A stretch of DNA of 64,000 bases from Terriglobia bacterium. Its GTDB lineage: Bacteria > Acidobacteriota > Terriglobia > Bryobacterales > Bryobacteraceae. Both the position numbers and the translations under genes were made by a program. The stretch is from assembly GCA_020073305.1 (NCBI GenBank), contig JAIQFK010000014.1:62001-126000 (forward strand). Reading direction: 5' to 3'. Below, in pieces: positions 16,834 through 26,612 of this stretch; positions within the stretch are counted from its first letter, which is position 1, and every line of letters begins with the position of its first letter. The notes under the pieces are model-generated. The model did no database searches and had not been told where the DNA came from. It saw nothing but the letters and a program-made list of their open reading frames with translations.

Positions 16834-16919
16834 CCATCGCCAGTTTAGGCGTTACGGCGAGCTGAATCGATCCGGGAATTACATGAGAAGGCGCACGAGT
16901 CTTCCCTTAGCCCGGGTGG

Positions 16920-17969
16920 TCAGCCGGCCTGCGACTCGCTGGATACAGGCGTCCCAACAGCATCCGGCGGCGTTTCCTCCGGTTGAGGCGTGCTTTCTTC
17001 CGGGCCGGGCGGTTCGGAAGAAGCCGCAGGGTTTGCGGCCTCCAGTTGACGCCGAAGCCGGATCAGCGACGCGAGAGCGCGGCCTCGCACGTTGGCGTTG
17101 GCGTCTCGCAGCAGGGTTTCCAATACCGGCTTGAATTCCTCTTTCAGAATCCGGCCCATGGCGAAGGCGGCCGCCGCCCGGGCCATGGGATCGGACCCAC
17201 CAGCCATCTTTTGCAGGCTGGCGGTCGCATCCGCCGCGCCGCTCAAATGCAGACCGATCAGCGCGTTCACCGCGACCCGGTGATGCCGGTCCCGTGCCGC
17301 CTCCTTGAGCACTGCGCGGATGGCATCCGAATCCACTCCCCAGAGGCTTTCAATTACGTTGGCGCGTACGCGGGGATCGGATTGGTTCATCCATTTGTGG
17401 ACCCAGTCCGCGTTCTGGCACGTGCGTCCGTATATGGCCGCGGCCTTGGAACGCACCCGGTCATCTGAACTGCACAGCAGGTTGACCAGAGGCAGCAGAA
17501 TATGGCGGTTGGCCGGCAACTCATTCACAATGGCCAGCGCGCGCTTCGCCCGGATGATATCGATATCCTGCACGCTGCCGTCCTCTGAGGGAAATCCCTT
17601 ATGCAGCAGTTTGATGTCGATCAGCGGGTCGAACGGCTGCCAGCGTTTGCCAAACGCGATGGCCGTTGACAGTGGGAGCAGCACCGGATCGACGAGGCTC
17701 CCCACCAACACCGGGTTGGACCACAGTTGCTCCATCACGCATGCCGCTCCCGGACCCTCCGAGTTGACTTTCAGAATGCGGCACGCCGAGCAGAGGAACG
17801 CTTCCGGATCCTTTTCCAGCCGGCGCCGCAGATCGCGCCTGAACATCGCCGAACTCGACTGGAAATCGTCCATGAGCCCTTGCAGGAATAGATCTTCTTC
17901 CTCATTGCTCGGAGGGACTCGTGCTTCCTTCACAAACTCGCGCACCAATTCGAGAACTGGCGTCTCCAT
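16920..17969 (-). CDS. HEAT-repeat protein
   Basis: 349 residues, probably cytoplasmic. From about residue 165 onward there is a run of helix pairs of HEAT/PBS-lyase type, seen in DDRVRSKAAAIYG, DPRVRANVIESLWG, HHRVAVNALIGLHL, DPMARAAAAFAMGRIL and NANVRGRALASLIRL. The N-terminal half is helical without an obvious domain, and the last ~40 residues are Pro/Glu/Ser-rich and likely disordered. HEAT proteins are protein-binding scaffolds; partner unknown. Divergent from the acyl-CoA ligase gene. The 86-base gap downstream to 16833 holds nothing I recognise. Confidence 0.75.
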   Translation of the reverse strand: METPVLELVREFVKEARVPPSNEEEDLFLQGLMDDFQSSSAMFRRDLRRRLEKDPEAFLCSACRILKVNSEGPGAACVMEQLWSNPVLVGSLVDPVLLPLSTAIAFGKRWQPFDPLIDIKLLHKGFPSEDGSVQDIDIIRAKRALAIVNELPANRHILLPLVNLLCSSDDRVRSKAAAIYGRTCQNADWVHKWMNQSDPRVRANVIESLWGVDSDAIRAVLKEAARDRHHRVAVNALIGLHLSGAADATASLQKMAGGSDPMARAAAAFAMGRILKEEFKPVLETLLRDANANVRGRALASLIRLRRQLEAANPAASSEPPGPEESTPQPEETPPDAVGTPVSSESQAG

Positions 17970-18090
17970 TAGATGTCCAGATAGCTTATCGGCAGGCGGT
18001 TGGAAATTTTGAATCGGGGTGGCCAGGCACCCATGGCCTCCGTCCTGAAATCACTTGCGCCCTTCTGTTACCATCCAATTTCCAGACCTT

Positions 18091-19611
18091 ATGAACGACT
18101 CGTCTTCGCCGGCCACGCTGCTGGATGTGGTGAATGCCGCGCCAGGCGGCAACGTGGCCCTCCTCGTACCGGAAACGGATGCCCGGGTCAGCTATGAGTC
18201 GCTGCGCGGGCAAATCGCGCGCGCGGCCGACACGTTCGCCAGCGCCGGCATCCAGAAGGGCGATCGCATTGCCATGGCCCTCGCCAACGGGCCGGCCGTG
18301 GTGGTCAGCTTTCTGGCCGCCTCGGTGGCGGGCACGGCCGCGGCGCTCAACCCGGCGTACCGCTATGAGGAATTCTGCTTTTACCTGGAAGATACCAACG
18401 CGCGCCTGCTGGTTCTGCCGGCGGAAGCGCCCGCGGACGATCCCGCCCGGCGCGCCGCGACCGAACGCAACATCCCCATCCTGACCGCCGAAACCGACGC
18501 ATCCGGAGAGGTGCGGATCTTAGGCGCCACGGGCAACCGCTCCGCTTCGCCGCCCGCACCGGATGACGTGGCGCTCATCCTGCACACCAGCGGTTCCACC
18601 GGCCGGCCCAAGCGCGTGCCGCTCAAACACGTGAATCTGGCGCTCTCCACGCGCAACATCGTCGACACCTATCGCCTCTCGCCGGACGACGTCTCGTTGT
18701 GCCTGATGCCGCTGTTCCACGTGCATGGCCTGGTGGCTTCCACGCTTTCCACCTTTCTCTCCGGGGGCACGGTGGCCGTCCCCGCGCGCTTCAACCCGCT
18801 TTCGTTCTGGCGGACGGTGCGCGATGCGGGCGCGACCTGGTACTCCGCGGTCCCCACCATCCATCAGCTCATCCTGGCGCGCTCCGCCTCGGGCCAGCCT
18901 TCCGACACCAAGCCCCTGCGATTCGTGCGGTCCTGCAGCGCGCCGCTGGCGGTCGAAACCGCCGAGAAGCTCGAGACTCTTTTCGGCGCGCCGGTGCTCG
19001 AAGCCTACGGCATGACCGAAGCGTCGCACCAGATGGCATCCAATCCGCTACCGCCCAACGCGCGCAAGTTCGGCACGGTGGGACGAGCGACCGGCATCCA
19101 GATCGGCATCATGAACGAAACCGGTGAATTGCTGCTCACCGGCGCCAAGGGCGAGGTAGTGATCCAGGGACCTAGCGTGATCCGGGCCTATGAAAACAAT
19201 CCCGAGGCTAACGTTAAGTCGTTCGTCCGAGACTGGTTTCGCACGGGCGACGAAGGAGTGCTCGATGCGGATGGATATCTGCGGCTCACGGGACGAATCA
19301 AGGAGCTGATCAACCGGGGCGGAGAGAAGATTGCACCGCGCGAAATCGACGAGGTGCTGCTCACGCATCCGGCGGTGAGCGAGGCGGTGTGCTTCGGCAT
19401 CCCACACCCGACATGGGGCGAAGAAGTGGCCGCCGCCGTGGTGCTGCGCGACGCCGCCACAGAAGCCCAGTTAATCGCTTACTGCCGCGACCGCCTGGCT
19501 GATTTCAAACGGCCCAAGAAAATCTATATCGTCGACTCCATTCCGCGCACCGCCACGGGGAAAGTGCAGCGCCTGAATGTGGCCGCGGCGCTCGCCGGGG
19601 ATCGCGGATGA
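18091..19611 (+). CDS. Acyl-CoA synthetase (AMP-binding), oxalyl-CoA-synthetase (AAE3/Pcs60)-like
   Basis: 506 residues from ATG 18091 (the frame is open to 18055). Adenylate-forming motifs are complete: LHTSGSTGRPKRVPL (ATP/phosphate loop), YGMTEASH, GWFxTGDEG-type motif as DWFRTGDEG, GRIKELINRGGEKIAPREID and the catalytic lysine in PRTATGKVQ. Between them, LMPLFHVHGLVAS, ATWYSAVPTIHQLIL and RSCSAPLA are strikingly like the plant/yeast AAE3-Pcs60 oxalyl-CoA synthetases, which convert oxalate, CoA and ATP to oxalyl-CoA. Substrate remains inference. First gene of a three-gene operon with four-base overlaps; the third gene encodes an OxlT-like carrier, which supports an oxalate or related dicarboxylate role. 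Confidence 0.78.
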   Translation: MNDSSSPATLLDVVNAAPGGNVALLVPETDARVSYESLRGQIARAADTFASAGIQKGDRIAMALANGPAVVVSFLAASVAGTAAALNPAYRYEEFCFYLEDTNARLLVLPAEAPADDPARRAATERNIPILTAETDASGEVRILGATGNRSASPPAPDDVALILHTSGSTGRPKRVPLKHVNLALSTRNIVDTYRLSPDDVSLCLMPLFHVHGLVASTLSTFLSGGTVAVPARFNPLSFWRTVRDAGATWYSAVPTIHQLILARSASGQPSDTKPLRFVRSCSAPLAVETAEKLETLFGAPVLEAYGMTEASHQMASNPLPPNARKFGTVGRATGIQIGIMNETGELLLTGAKGEVVIQGPSVIRAYENNPEANVKSFVRDWFRTGDEGVLDADGYLRLTGRIKELINRGGEKIAPREIDEVLLTHPAVSEAVCFGIPHPTWGEEVAAAVVLRDAATEAQLIAYCRDRLADFKRPKKIYIVDSIPRTATGKVQRLNVAAALAGDRG

Positions 19612-20567
19612 ACTTCGCCGTCGCCGGCGCAGGCGCCATCGGAGCCTACGTGGGCGCAAAGATGGCGCGGGCCGGAGCGGATGTCACCCTGGTTGCACGC
19701 GGCCGGCACTGTCGCGCCATGCAGGAGCGCGGCGTGCGCGTGGTCAGCGCGGAAGAAGAGTTCGAAACCCGGCCCCGCGTGGTTGATTCGGTCGCCGCCG
19801 TAGGGCCCGTGGACGTCGTCTTCCTCGCCGTCAAGGCCCATAGCCTGCCCGAACTCGCGCCCCAGTTGCCCGCTCTGTTTGGGCCGGACACCGCCGTCGT
19901 CAGCATGCAAAACGGGATCCCCTGGTGGTATTTCGAAGCCACGGAGCGACTGGAGAAAGTGGATCCCGGCGGCGTGGTCGCGGCCGCCATTGAGCCCCGG
20001 CGCGTGGTGGGCTCGATCGTCTATCTGTCGACCGAAATCATCGAGCCCGGCGTGGTCCGCCACATGGAAAGCAACCGCATCACGATCGGCGAACCGGACG
20101 GCGCCCGCTCCGAGCGCTGCCGCGTGATAGCAGAAGTCCTGGTTAGCGCCGGCCTGCGCGCCCCCATCACCACACACCTTCGCCAGGAGATTTGGGTCAA
20201 GCTGATGGGCAACGTCGCCTTCAATCCCATTAGCGCGCTGACCGGCGCCACGCTGGCCGCCATGGCGCGCGATCCGGAGGTGGGGCAACTGGTTCGCGCC
20301 ATCATGGCGGAAACCGAATGCGTGGCCCGCCGGATCGGGATTGAGATGCCGATCACCATCGACCAGCGCATCACGGGCGCCGAAAAAGTGGGCGAGCATA
20401 AGACCTCCATGCTGCAGGACCTCGAAGCCGGCCGCCCGCTGGAACTCGACGCCATCGTGGGCGCTGTGCTCGAACTGGGCGCGCGGTCGCAGATCCCTAT
20501 GCCGCACACGCGCGCCGTTTATGCCTGCGCCAAGCTGCTGGAAAGGCGGCGCGGAGGCAGACCGTGA
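19608..20567 (+). CDS. Ketopantoate-reductase-family NAD(P)H oxidoreductase
   Basis: 319 residues of the PanE/ApbA family. The Rossmann start is FAVAGAGAIGAYVGAKMARA; the middle has VVSMQNGIP, the N-G segment typical of the family, and the C-terminal helical domain carries WVKLMGNVAFNPISALTG with the conserved Lys and Asn. Classical PanE reduces 2-ketopantoate for pantothenate/CoA synthesis, but this family also includes reductases of other 2-keto acids and is often placed in catabolic operons. ATG overlaps the ligase stop by four bases (ATGA), and its own stop overlaps the next gene (GTGA), so the three genes are translationally coupled. Confidence 0.82.
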   Translation: MNFAVAGAGAIGAYVGAKMARAGADVTLVARGRHCRAMQERGVRVVSAEEEFETRPRVVDSVAAVGPVDVVFLAVKAHSLPELAPQLPALFGPDTAVVSMQNGIPWWYFEATERLEKVDPGGVVAAAIEPRRVVGSIVYLSTEIIEPGVVRHMESNRITIGEPDGARSERCRVIAEVLVSAGLRAPITTHLRQEIWVKLMGNVAFNPISALTGATLAAMARDPEVGQLVRAIMAETECVARRIGIEMPITIDQRITGAEKVGEHKTSMLQDLEAGRPLELDAIVGAVLELGARSQIPMPHTRAVYACAKLLERRRGGRP

Positions 20568-21811
20568 AGAACCGCTGGGCGCAACTCGCGGCGTCGCTCC
20601 TGGCGATGATCATGATCGCCAACCAGCAGTATGCCTGGACGCTCTTCGTCGAACCCATCCGGCAATCGACCGGCTGGAGACTCTCCGACATCCAGTGGGG
20701 CTTCACGCTGTTCATTATTTTCGAAACCTGGGTGATGCCGCTCGAGGGCTGGCTCATCGACAGCATGGGGCCGCGCATCTTCACCACCATCGCCGGCGTG
20801 CTCTGCGGCTTCGGATGGTCGAGCCTTGCATATGCCACCGTGCGTTGGCAACTCTACACCTCTTACGCGATTGCGGGCGTAGGAGCGGCGTTCGTTTACA
20901 GCGGCTCCATTGCCAGCGCATTGAAGTGGTTTCCGGACCGGCGCGGGCTCGCGGCCGGAGTGATCGCGGGGGGCTTCGGCTCGGGCGCCGCGCTCTTCAT
21001 CCCGGTGATCGCCGCCATCATCCAGAGCCAGGGGTATCGCACGGCATTTCTTGTCACGGGAATATTACAGGGCGTGATGATCATCGCGGTCGCGCAGATC
21101 CTACGCCATCCCACACCGGAGTTCGCCGCTGCGCACGCGGCGCGACCCGCAGTCCGCCACCGGGTGCGCCGTACCGGCCATCAGTTTACGACGGCGGAAA
21201 TGCTGCGTACTCAGCATTTTTATCTGCTTTACTTCATGTTCATGATGATGGCCACGGGCGGCTTGCTGGTTACCGCGCAGGCAGGGCCCGTGGCCATTGA
21301 GTGGGGCATCTCCCGGACGGCGCTCACCGCCGCGCTGGCACTCGACCGCATCTCGAACGGCGTGAGTCGCGTGGCCTGGGGCTGGGTCTCCGATCACATC
21401 GGCCGCGAGACGGCCATGGCGGTCGCCTTTGCTCTGCAGGCGGTCTGCCTGCTGAGCGTGCTCTATGCCGGGCGCTGGTCGGGAACCATGTTCACCGTTA
21501 CCTTGATCCTGACTTTCTTTACCTACGGCGAAGTTTTTTCGCTGTTCCCGTCGCTTGCCGGTGACTACTTCGGGGCCGAACACGCGACTTCCAACTACAG
21601 CTTTCTCTACAGCGCCAAGGGCGTAGCCTCGATTATTGGGGGCGGATTGGCGGCACTGCTCTTCGAGAAATTCGGGAGCTGGTCGGCCGCGTTTTACGGA
21701 AGCGCTCTGATGGCTCTTGTATCCAGCGTGCTGGCTCTTGCGTTGAAGCGCCTGCCGCTGCCCACGAAAGTCGTTCCCGCGCAAAAAACGCTTTACGCCA
21801 GCTCCCGATGA
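20564..21811 (+). CDS. MFS transporter, oxalate:formate antiporter (OFA/OxlT)-like
   Basis: 415 residues, twelve predicted helices. The N-terminus NQQYAWTLFVEPIRQSTGW and FTLFIIFETWVMPLEGWLID follow the OFA-family pattern (Q-Y-x-W-T-L-F-x-x-P, then the P-x-x-G-x-x-x-D MFS motif). The second half includes ISNGVSRVAWGWVSDHIGRE, the repeated MFS motif. OFA carriers exchange oxalate for formate or take up other carboxylates at the inner membrane. Start is the GTG at 20564, overlapping the reductase stop. Ends 8 bases before the convergent SYLF gene. Confidence 0.82.
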   Translation: MKNRWAQLAASLLAMIMIANQQYAWTLFVEPIRQSTGWRLSDIQWGFTLFIIFETWVMPLEGWLIDSMGPRIFTTIAGVLCGFGWSSLAYATVRWQLYTSYAIAGVGAAFVYSGSIASALKWFPDRRGLAAGVIAGGFGSGAALFIPVIAAIIQSQGYRTAFLVTGILQGVMIIAVAQILRHPTPEFAAAHAARPAVRHRVRRTGHQFTTAEMLRTQHFYLLYFMFMMMATGGLLVTAQAGPVAIEWGISRTALTAALALDRISNGVSRVAWGWVSDHIGRETAMAVAFALQAVCLLSVLYAGRWSGTMFTVTLILTFFTYGEVFSLFPSLAGDYFGAEHATSNYSFLYSAKGVASIIGGGLAALLFEKFGSWSAAFYGSALMALVSSVLALALKRLPLPTKVVPAQKTLYASSR

Positions 21812-21819
21812 TCGCTCGG

Positions 21820-22527
21820 CTATTGCTTGGGCTTCGCGCGGTCCGCGCTGTCGTGCCCTTCCACCCGCGAATGACGGTCAAGGGCGGCAATCAGGTTCTG
21901 CGCCTCGGCGGGAGGCGGGGTGTCGGTCGTTAGGATCTCTTTGCTGGTGAGGTTCTTCCCGTACAGTTCGTTATTTCCCTCATCATCGTTCCTCAGCGTT
22001 GCTCCCTGCAGAGAGACCCCGGCGAACACTCCCCGAGATCGCGACCACGACAGAATCTCGGCGTTCATCGTGGCATCCGTGTCGGCAGAAGTTGCCCGGC
22101 CCACCGGCCCCGCGGCGATGGAAGCATCTGCACCCAGTGTAAATTTGCTACTCAAGAGGTGCTGCATTCCACGGTCGTTCATGATCAGCAGGACTACGTC
22201 CGTGGCCTGACCGCCGATCTGCAGCCCGAAGCTGCCACCCTCGACGCGCACCGCGGCGGGCGCGCCCCATCCGACGCCGGATTGTTTTCGGCACATGGCA
22301 TAGCCGCGGCCGAACTTCCCACCGACGACCAACGCGCCACTTTTCATCCCTGGAATGAGGACAATACAGTGGGCCTTCCCCACCAGTTCCTCCGGGATTC
22401 CCTTGTCCGGCGTCTCCATCACCTCGTTGAACACCGCCGTCGCGCTCTTGAGCCGCTCCTGCGCCGTTTCAGCCATCAGAAAGGTGGCTGCTGTTAGAAA
22501 ACTCACCATCACGTTTCGAACCCGCAT
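21820..22527 (-). CDS. Exported SYLF/Ysc84-domain lipid-binding protein
   Basis: 235 residues. The ATG at 22527 has a strong GGGAGG ribosome site about five bases before it, so the ORF extension to 22776 is rejected. The N-terminus MRVRNVMVSFLTAATFLMAE is a signal peptide. The rest matches the bacterial SYLF domain: IPEELVGKAHCIVLIPGMKS, KFGRGYAMCRK, GWGAPAAVRVEGGSFGLQIG and AGPVGRATSADTDA. Ysc84/SYLF domains bind phosphoinositides in eukaryotes; bacterial forms are periplasmic proteins of uncertain role, probably interacting with the membrane. Confidence 0.84.
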   Translation of the reverse strand: MRVRNVMVSFLTAATFLMAETAQERLKSATAVFNEVMETPDKGIPEELVGKAHCIVLIPGMKSGALVVGGKFGRGYAMCRKQSGVGWGAPAAVRVEGGSFGLQIGGQATDVVLLIMNDRGMQHLLSSKFTLGADASIAAGPVGRATSADTDATMNAEILSWSRSRGVFAGVSLQGATLRNDDEGNNELYGKNLTSKEILTTDTPPPAEAQNLIAALDRHSRVEGHDSADRAKPKQ

Positions 22528-22619
22528 ATGCCCTCCCATGCGGAATCGAAGCATTTTCCGCTCCAAAACCGTTGTATGTTGCCGCACCATTCGCGACACG
22601 CCTGACGGTGCCGGCGCCC

Positions 22620-25600
22620 CTAGAATGTACCGCTGGCCGCTGGTGAGTTTCCTTGCGCGTTCTTCAGCACGACGGACACGGATCCCACCGCATCCACGCT
22701 GCCCTGCGAAGCGGTGAACGGCAACACGAGCAGGAACTGGCTGCCGTACTGCGCGGAGCCCGCGCTCTGATACCACTTGGTGGCGACACTGGTGAGAGGC
22801 TCGGTCACGCTCGTCGTCTGCAGAGTCGCCCCGGGCGCCGCGGTGAAGGTCAGATCGGCCTCCGCTAAATCGCGGGACGAAGAGAAGCCGACAATATGGA
22901 TTTCAAGGCCGTTCGAGTTCCTCACCATCTTCACGCTTTGAACGGCGGGGACGGAGCGCGGAATGGTGATGGTGCGTTCAAGGGGGGTCGAGAGCAGTTC
23001 GGCTCCGCCGGCTGTCAATGTGAAGTTCAGCGTGATGGTGCCGGACACGGTGCCGGTTTGCAGCCCGATCTGGGATGACGATGACGGCGAAAACACCGCG
23101 CCGGTGGTATTGGCGGGAATCGTGAAATTGGCCGTGGCGCCACCGGTAGAGAACTGCATTCCCGGATCCGTGGCGGGTGCAACCGCGTCGGGTTGGAATG
23201 ACAACGTGATCTGGCCCGAGATATCCAGCGGATAAACCGAGGCCAGCGTTACCCCGAAAAAGATCTGCTGGCCGGCGGGCGATGTCTGCGGCACTCCGGC
23301 AATGTTCACTTGGGGCAGCGTCGGCGGAATGATGGAAATCGTAAACGTCTGCGACGCGACGGACCCGCTGCTATCCTTCACCAGCACCGTGAAACTAAAG
23401 GCACCAGCAGCAGTCGGCGTACCGGTGATGACGCCGCTGGCACTCAGCGAAAGGCCTGTCGGCATCGAGCCGGAGGTAACCGACCATGTGCAGCATGGCT
23501 GCGTACCTCCGACAGCGGCCAGTGCGAGAGGCGTGTACGATTGCGCGAGCGTGCCCGAAGGCAGCGCAGCCCCGCTGGTGATCACCAGTCCCGCACCAAT
23601 GGTCAAAGAGAACTGCTTGGTTGAGGTGGCGTTGTTGTGGTCCTTCACCTGAAAAGCGAATGTGGAGGTGCCGTTGGTTGTCGGGGTTCCACTGATAGTT
23701 CCCGCGGCGTTCGACGTAAGGCCGGCTGGGAGTGTGCCCTGTGAAAGGATCCACGTATACGGAGCCGTGCCGCCCGCCGCGCTCAGCGTCTGTGAGTATG
23801 GGGTGTTCGCGGCTCCGGGTGGTAACGGCGACGGCGTGGTGATGGTCAGGCCGGAAACCACGGTCAGGCTGAACGGCTTGCTGGCAGCCAGTAAGTTGGC
23901 GTCCTTCACCTGCACGGTGAAAATGAACGTCCCGGTGGACGTTGGTGTCCCAGTGATTACGCCGTTCGAAGCGCTCAAACTGAGGCCGCTCGGCAGCGGC
24001 GCGACCGAGGTGATCGCCCAAGTGTACGGCGGCGTGCCGCCCGATACTCCCAAGGCCGTAGAGTACGGTGCGCCCGTGGAGCCGCTCGGCAGCGTTCCAG
24101 CGGTGGTGATTGCGAGGGTCTGGGCCACAGTGAGTGTGAACTGCTTCGTGGCACTAACGGATGCGCTGTCGGTGACCTGCACGGTGAACTGGAAAGTCCC
24201 GGCAGTGGCCGGCGTGCCGCTAATCGAGCCGGTCGATGAGAAAGTCAGGCCAGAAGGCAGCGACCCGGTGGTCACACTCCAGGTGTAATCCGGCGTGCCG
24301 CCCGCGGCCGACACGCTTGCTGAATACGGTACGCCAATTGTGGCGCTGGGCAACCCAGGGGCCGTGGTGATGGTCAAACCCGCTGCGATGACGATGCTGA
24401 GCCCTTTGGTTGCCGTGACCCCTTTGGCGTCGATTACCTGAATTGTGAAACCCGATGTGCCGCTGGCTGCGGGAATTCCGCTGATGGTTCCTGCATTCCC
24501 ATTTAGCGTCAGACCCTGCGGCAGGAACCCTGCGGTGATGGACCAGGTGTAAGGCACGGTGCCGCCAGATGCGGCCAGCGTCACGGTCGTGAACGGCACG
24601 CCCACCGTGCCATTGGGTAAAGTCGGCGCGGTTGTGATCGTGGGCCCGGCTATGATCGTGAGCGACATCACCTGCGTTGCGGTGCCATTTGCGCTGTCGG
24701 TGACCTGCACGGTGAAACTGGAGGTTCCCAGCGCCGCAATGGTGGGTGTGCCGCTGAGAACGCCGCCGCCACTCAGTGAGAGCCCGCCGGGCAACGAGGA
24801 GGTCCCGGCGAGAGACCATACGAAACCGGCGCCCGAGCCACCCGTGGCCGCCAGCGTTTGGGAGTAGGCCGCGCCAACTTCCCCTTGCGGAAGAGTCGCA
24901 CTGGTTGAGATCGAGGGACCGCCAAGAATGTTGAGGGTGAAGGGCTGAGAGGCATTGCCCCCGCCGCTATCGGTAACCTGGATCGTGAAGTGGAATGCGC
25001 CCGTGACCGCCGCCGCGCCGAAGATCACCCCCCCTGCGGCCAGCGAGAGACCCGAAGGCAACGATCCGGCGGTAAGCGTCCAGACAAACCCGGTGTTCGT
25101 CCCGCCCGACGCGGACAGTGACTGCGAATACTGTACTGTGGCCTCGCCCGACGGCAGCGGCGAGATGGTCGTAATGCTGGGACCGGGTGTGATATTCAGA
25201 AAAAACACCTGCGACGCCGAACCGCTGCCACTGTCGGTGACCTTGACCGTGAAGGCGAACAATCCGGTCGTAGTCGGCGCGCCGGTGATTGCGTTTCCTA
25301 CCAGTGAAAGCCCCGGTGGCGGGGATCCAGACGTGACCGTCCAGACAAACCCGGTGTTCGTTCCGCCCGCAGCGGATAGCGTCTGTGAGTACGGCGCTGT
25401 AGCTTCGCCCGGGGGCAACGGCGAGGGGGTGGTGATGGTCAGGCCCGCAGTGATAGTCAGACTGAACGCCCGCGACGCGGACCCGCCGCCACTGTCGGTG
25501 ACCTTGGCGGTGAAGTGGAACGTTCCTGTCGCTGTGGGCCCGCCAGTGATCGCGCCACCAGCGCTAAGCGAGAGCCCGAAGGGTAATGTACCGGCGGTGA

Positions 25601-26600
25601 TGGTCCAAGTGAATCCCGTGCCTGTCCCGCCCGAAGCCGACAGTGTCTGCGAATAGGAGACCGAAGCTGGGCCGCTGGGCAACGTCGCGCCGGTGTTGAT
25701 GCCGGGTCCGGCAATCACCGTCAGCGTCAGGCTTTGTGGCGCAGAAGTGACAGAGAGACTGTCGGTGACCTGAACCGAGAATGGAAAGGTCCCAGCCTGC
25801 GTTGGCGTGCCGCCGATTACGCCGGCTGAACTCAGCGAAACGCCGTTGGGAAGAGGACCCGAGCCGCCGGCGAGTGACCACGCGAAAGCCGGACCGGTCC
25901 CGCCCGTTTCCGTCAGAGTCTTGGAATACGGCGCGGTCACCTCGCCTTGCGGCACAGTAGTGGTAGTGACCGACGGTGGCGGAGGCGCTGGGGGATTAAT
26001 CGTAATCGAAAAGCCTTGCCTTGCGGTTGTGATTCCGTCCGCCACTTGCGCGGTGAACCCAAAGGTACCTGCGGCGGTAGGCGGGCCCGAACTAATGCTT
26101 CCGTTCGCACCGAGCGTTAGGCCCGTTGGCAATGATCCGGAGAAGACCGACCACGTATAAGAACCTGTGCCGCCGGTCGCCGCCAAGGAGGTGGAAGGAT
26201 ATGCTGCACCCTGTTGACCGGCGGGCAACGAGGCCAGGGTAATAGCCAGGGCCGCATTCACGGTAATGCTAAACGCCTGGTTGTTGGACGTTAAAGGCGT
26301 CGGCGTTGAGCTGTCCGTGACTCCCGCACTGAAGCTAAACGTGCCCACCGCATCTGGCAGGCCACTCGCGGAAACACTGCCGTCGGTGTTGAAGCTGAGC
26401 CAGCCCGGAGGAGTGCCAGTAAACGTCCAACTATACGGCGGCGTGCCTCCGCTCGCTAACTGGTGACCCGGGTATGCGACTCCCACATCCGCGTCCGGCA
26501 GCGATCCCGATACCACCGGCTGTCCCAAGGCCGCCGCTGCGAACGCCAGCATCAGCGCCAGCGCGCCGACATAAAGCCGAACTGTGTCCTTTGGGATCAT
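22620..26600 (-). CDS. Large secreted protein with 12 He_PIG-type Ig-like repeats
   Basis: About 1,326 residues (ATG 26600; GTG 26603 is adjacent). Signal peptide VGALALMLAFAAAALGQ, then twelve repeats of about 83-92 residues that I can count by the phrases PYSQTLSAxGGT, YTWSxTxGxLPxGLxL, GxISGTPTxxGTFxFTVQVTDS and FSLTI. This is the He_PIG (putative Ig, PF05345) family, common in large exported adhesin-like proteins of Acidobacteria. Repeats 4-6 and 9-11 are the most alike, so recent duplication is plausible. The last ~230 residues are a different beta-rich region without an anchor motif that I recognise. It probably forms an extended extracellular or cell-surface rod. Downstream of a smaller secreted protein on the same strand. 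Confidence 0.85.
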   Translation of the reverse strand: MIPKDTVRLYVGALALMLAFAAAALGQPVVSGSLPDADVGVAYPGHQLASGGTPPYSWTFTGTPPGWLSFNTDGSVSASGLPDAVGTFSFSAGVTDSSTPTPLTSNNQAFSITVNAALAITLASLPAGQQGAAYPSTSLAATGGTGSYTWSVFSGSLPTGLTLGANGSISSGPPTAAGTFGFTAQVADGITTARQGFSITINPPAPPPPSVTTTTVPQGEVTAPYSKTLTETGGTGPAFAWSLAGGSGPLPNGVSLSSAGVIGGTPTQAGTFPFSVQVTDSLSVTSAPQSLTLTVIAGPGINTGATLPSGPASVSYSQTLSASGGTGTGFTWTITAGTLPFGLSLSAGGAITGGPTATGTFHFTAKVTDSGGGSASRAFSLTITAGLTITTPSPLPPGEATAPYSQTLSAAGGTNTGFVWTVTSGSPPPGLSLVGNAITGAPTTTGLFAFTVKVTDSGSGSASQVFFLNITPGPSITTISPLPSGEATVQYSQSLSASGGTNTGFVWTLTAGSLPSGLSLAAGGVIFGAAAVTGAFHFTIQVTDSGGGNASQPFTLNILGGPSISTSATLPQGEVGAAYSQTLAATGGSGAGFVWSLAGTSSLPGGLSLSGGGVLSGTPTIAALGTSSFTVQVTDSANGTATQVMSLTIIAGPTITTAPTLPNGTVGVPFTTVTLAASGGTVPYTWSITAGFLPQGLTLNGNAGTISGIPAASGTSGFTIQVIDAKGVTATKGLSIVIAAGLTITTAPGLPSATIGVPYSASVSAAGGTPDYTWSVTTGSLPSGLTFSSTGSISGTPATAGTFQFTVQVTDSASVSATKQFTLTVAQTLAITTAGTLPSGSTGAPYSTALGVSGGTPPYTWAITSVAPLPSGLSLSASNGVITGTPTSTGTFIFTVQVKDANLLAASKPFSLTVVSGLTITTPSPLPPGAANTPYSQTLSAAGGTAPYTWILSQGTLPAGLTSNAAGTISGTPTTNGTSTFAFQVKDHNNATSTKQFSLTIGAGLVITSGAALPSGTLAQSYTPLALAAVGGTQPCCTWSVTSGSMPTGLSLSASGVITGTPTAAGAFSFTVLVKDSSGSVASQTFTISIIPPTLPQVNIAGVPQTSPAGQQIFFGVTLASVYPLDISGQITLSFQPDAVAPATDPGMQFSTGGATANFTIPANTTGAVFSPSSSSQIGLQTGTVSGTITLNFTLTAGGAELLSTPLERTITIPRSVPAVQSVKMVRNSNGLEIHIVGFSSSRDLAEADLTFTAAPGATLQTTSVTEPLTSVATKWYQSAGSAQYGSQFLLVLPFTASQGSVDAVGSVSVVLKNAQGNSPAASGTF

Positions 26601-26612
26601 CACGGCGATCCG

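Noticed and set aside
22528-22776. N-terminal extension of the SYLF protein
   Set aside because: A strong ribosome site and a signal peptide place the start at ATG 22527.
23300-26500. Regularly spaced similar sequences that could suggest a CRISPR array or satellite
   Set aside because: The period is about 255-275 bases and every unit is in frame, coding for He_PIG Ig-like domains.
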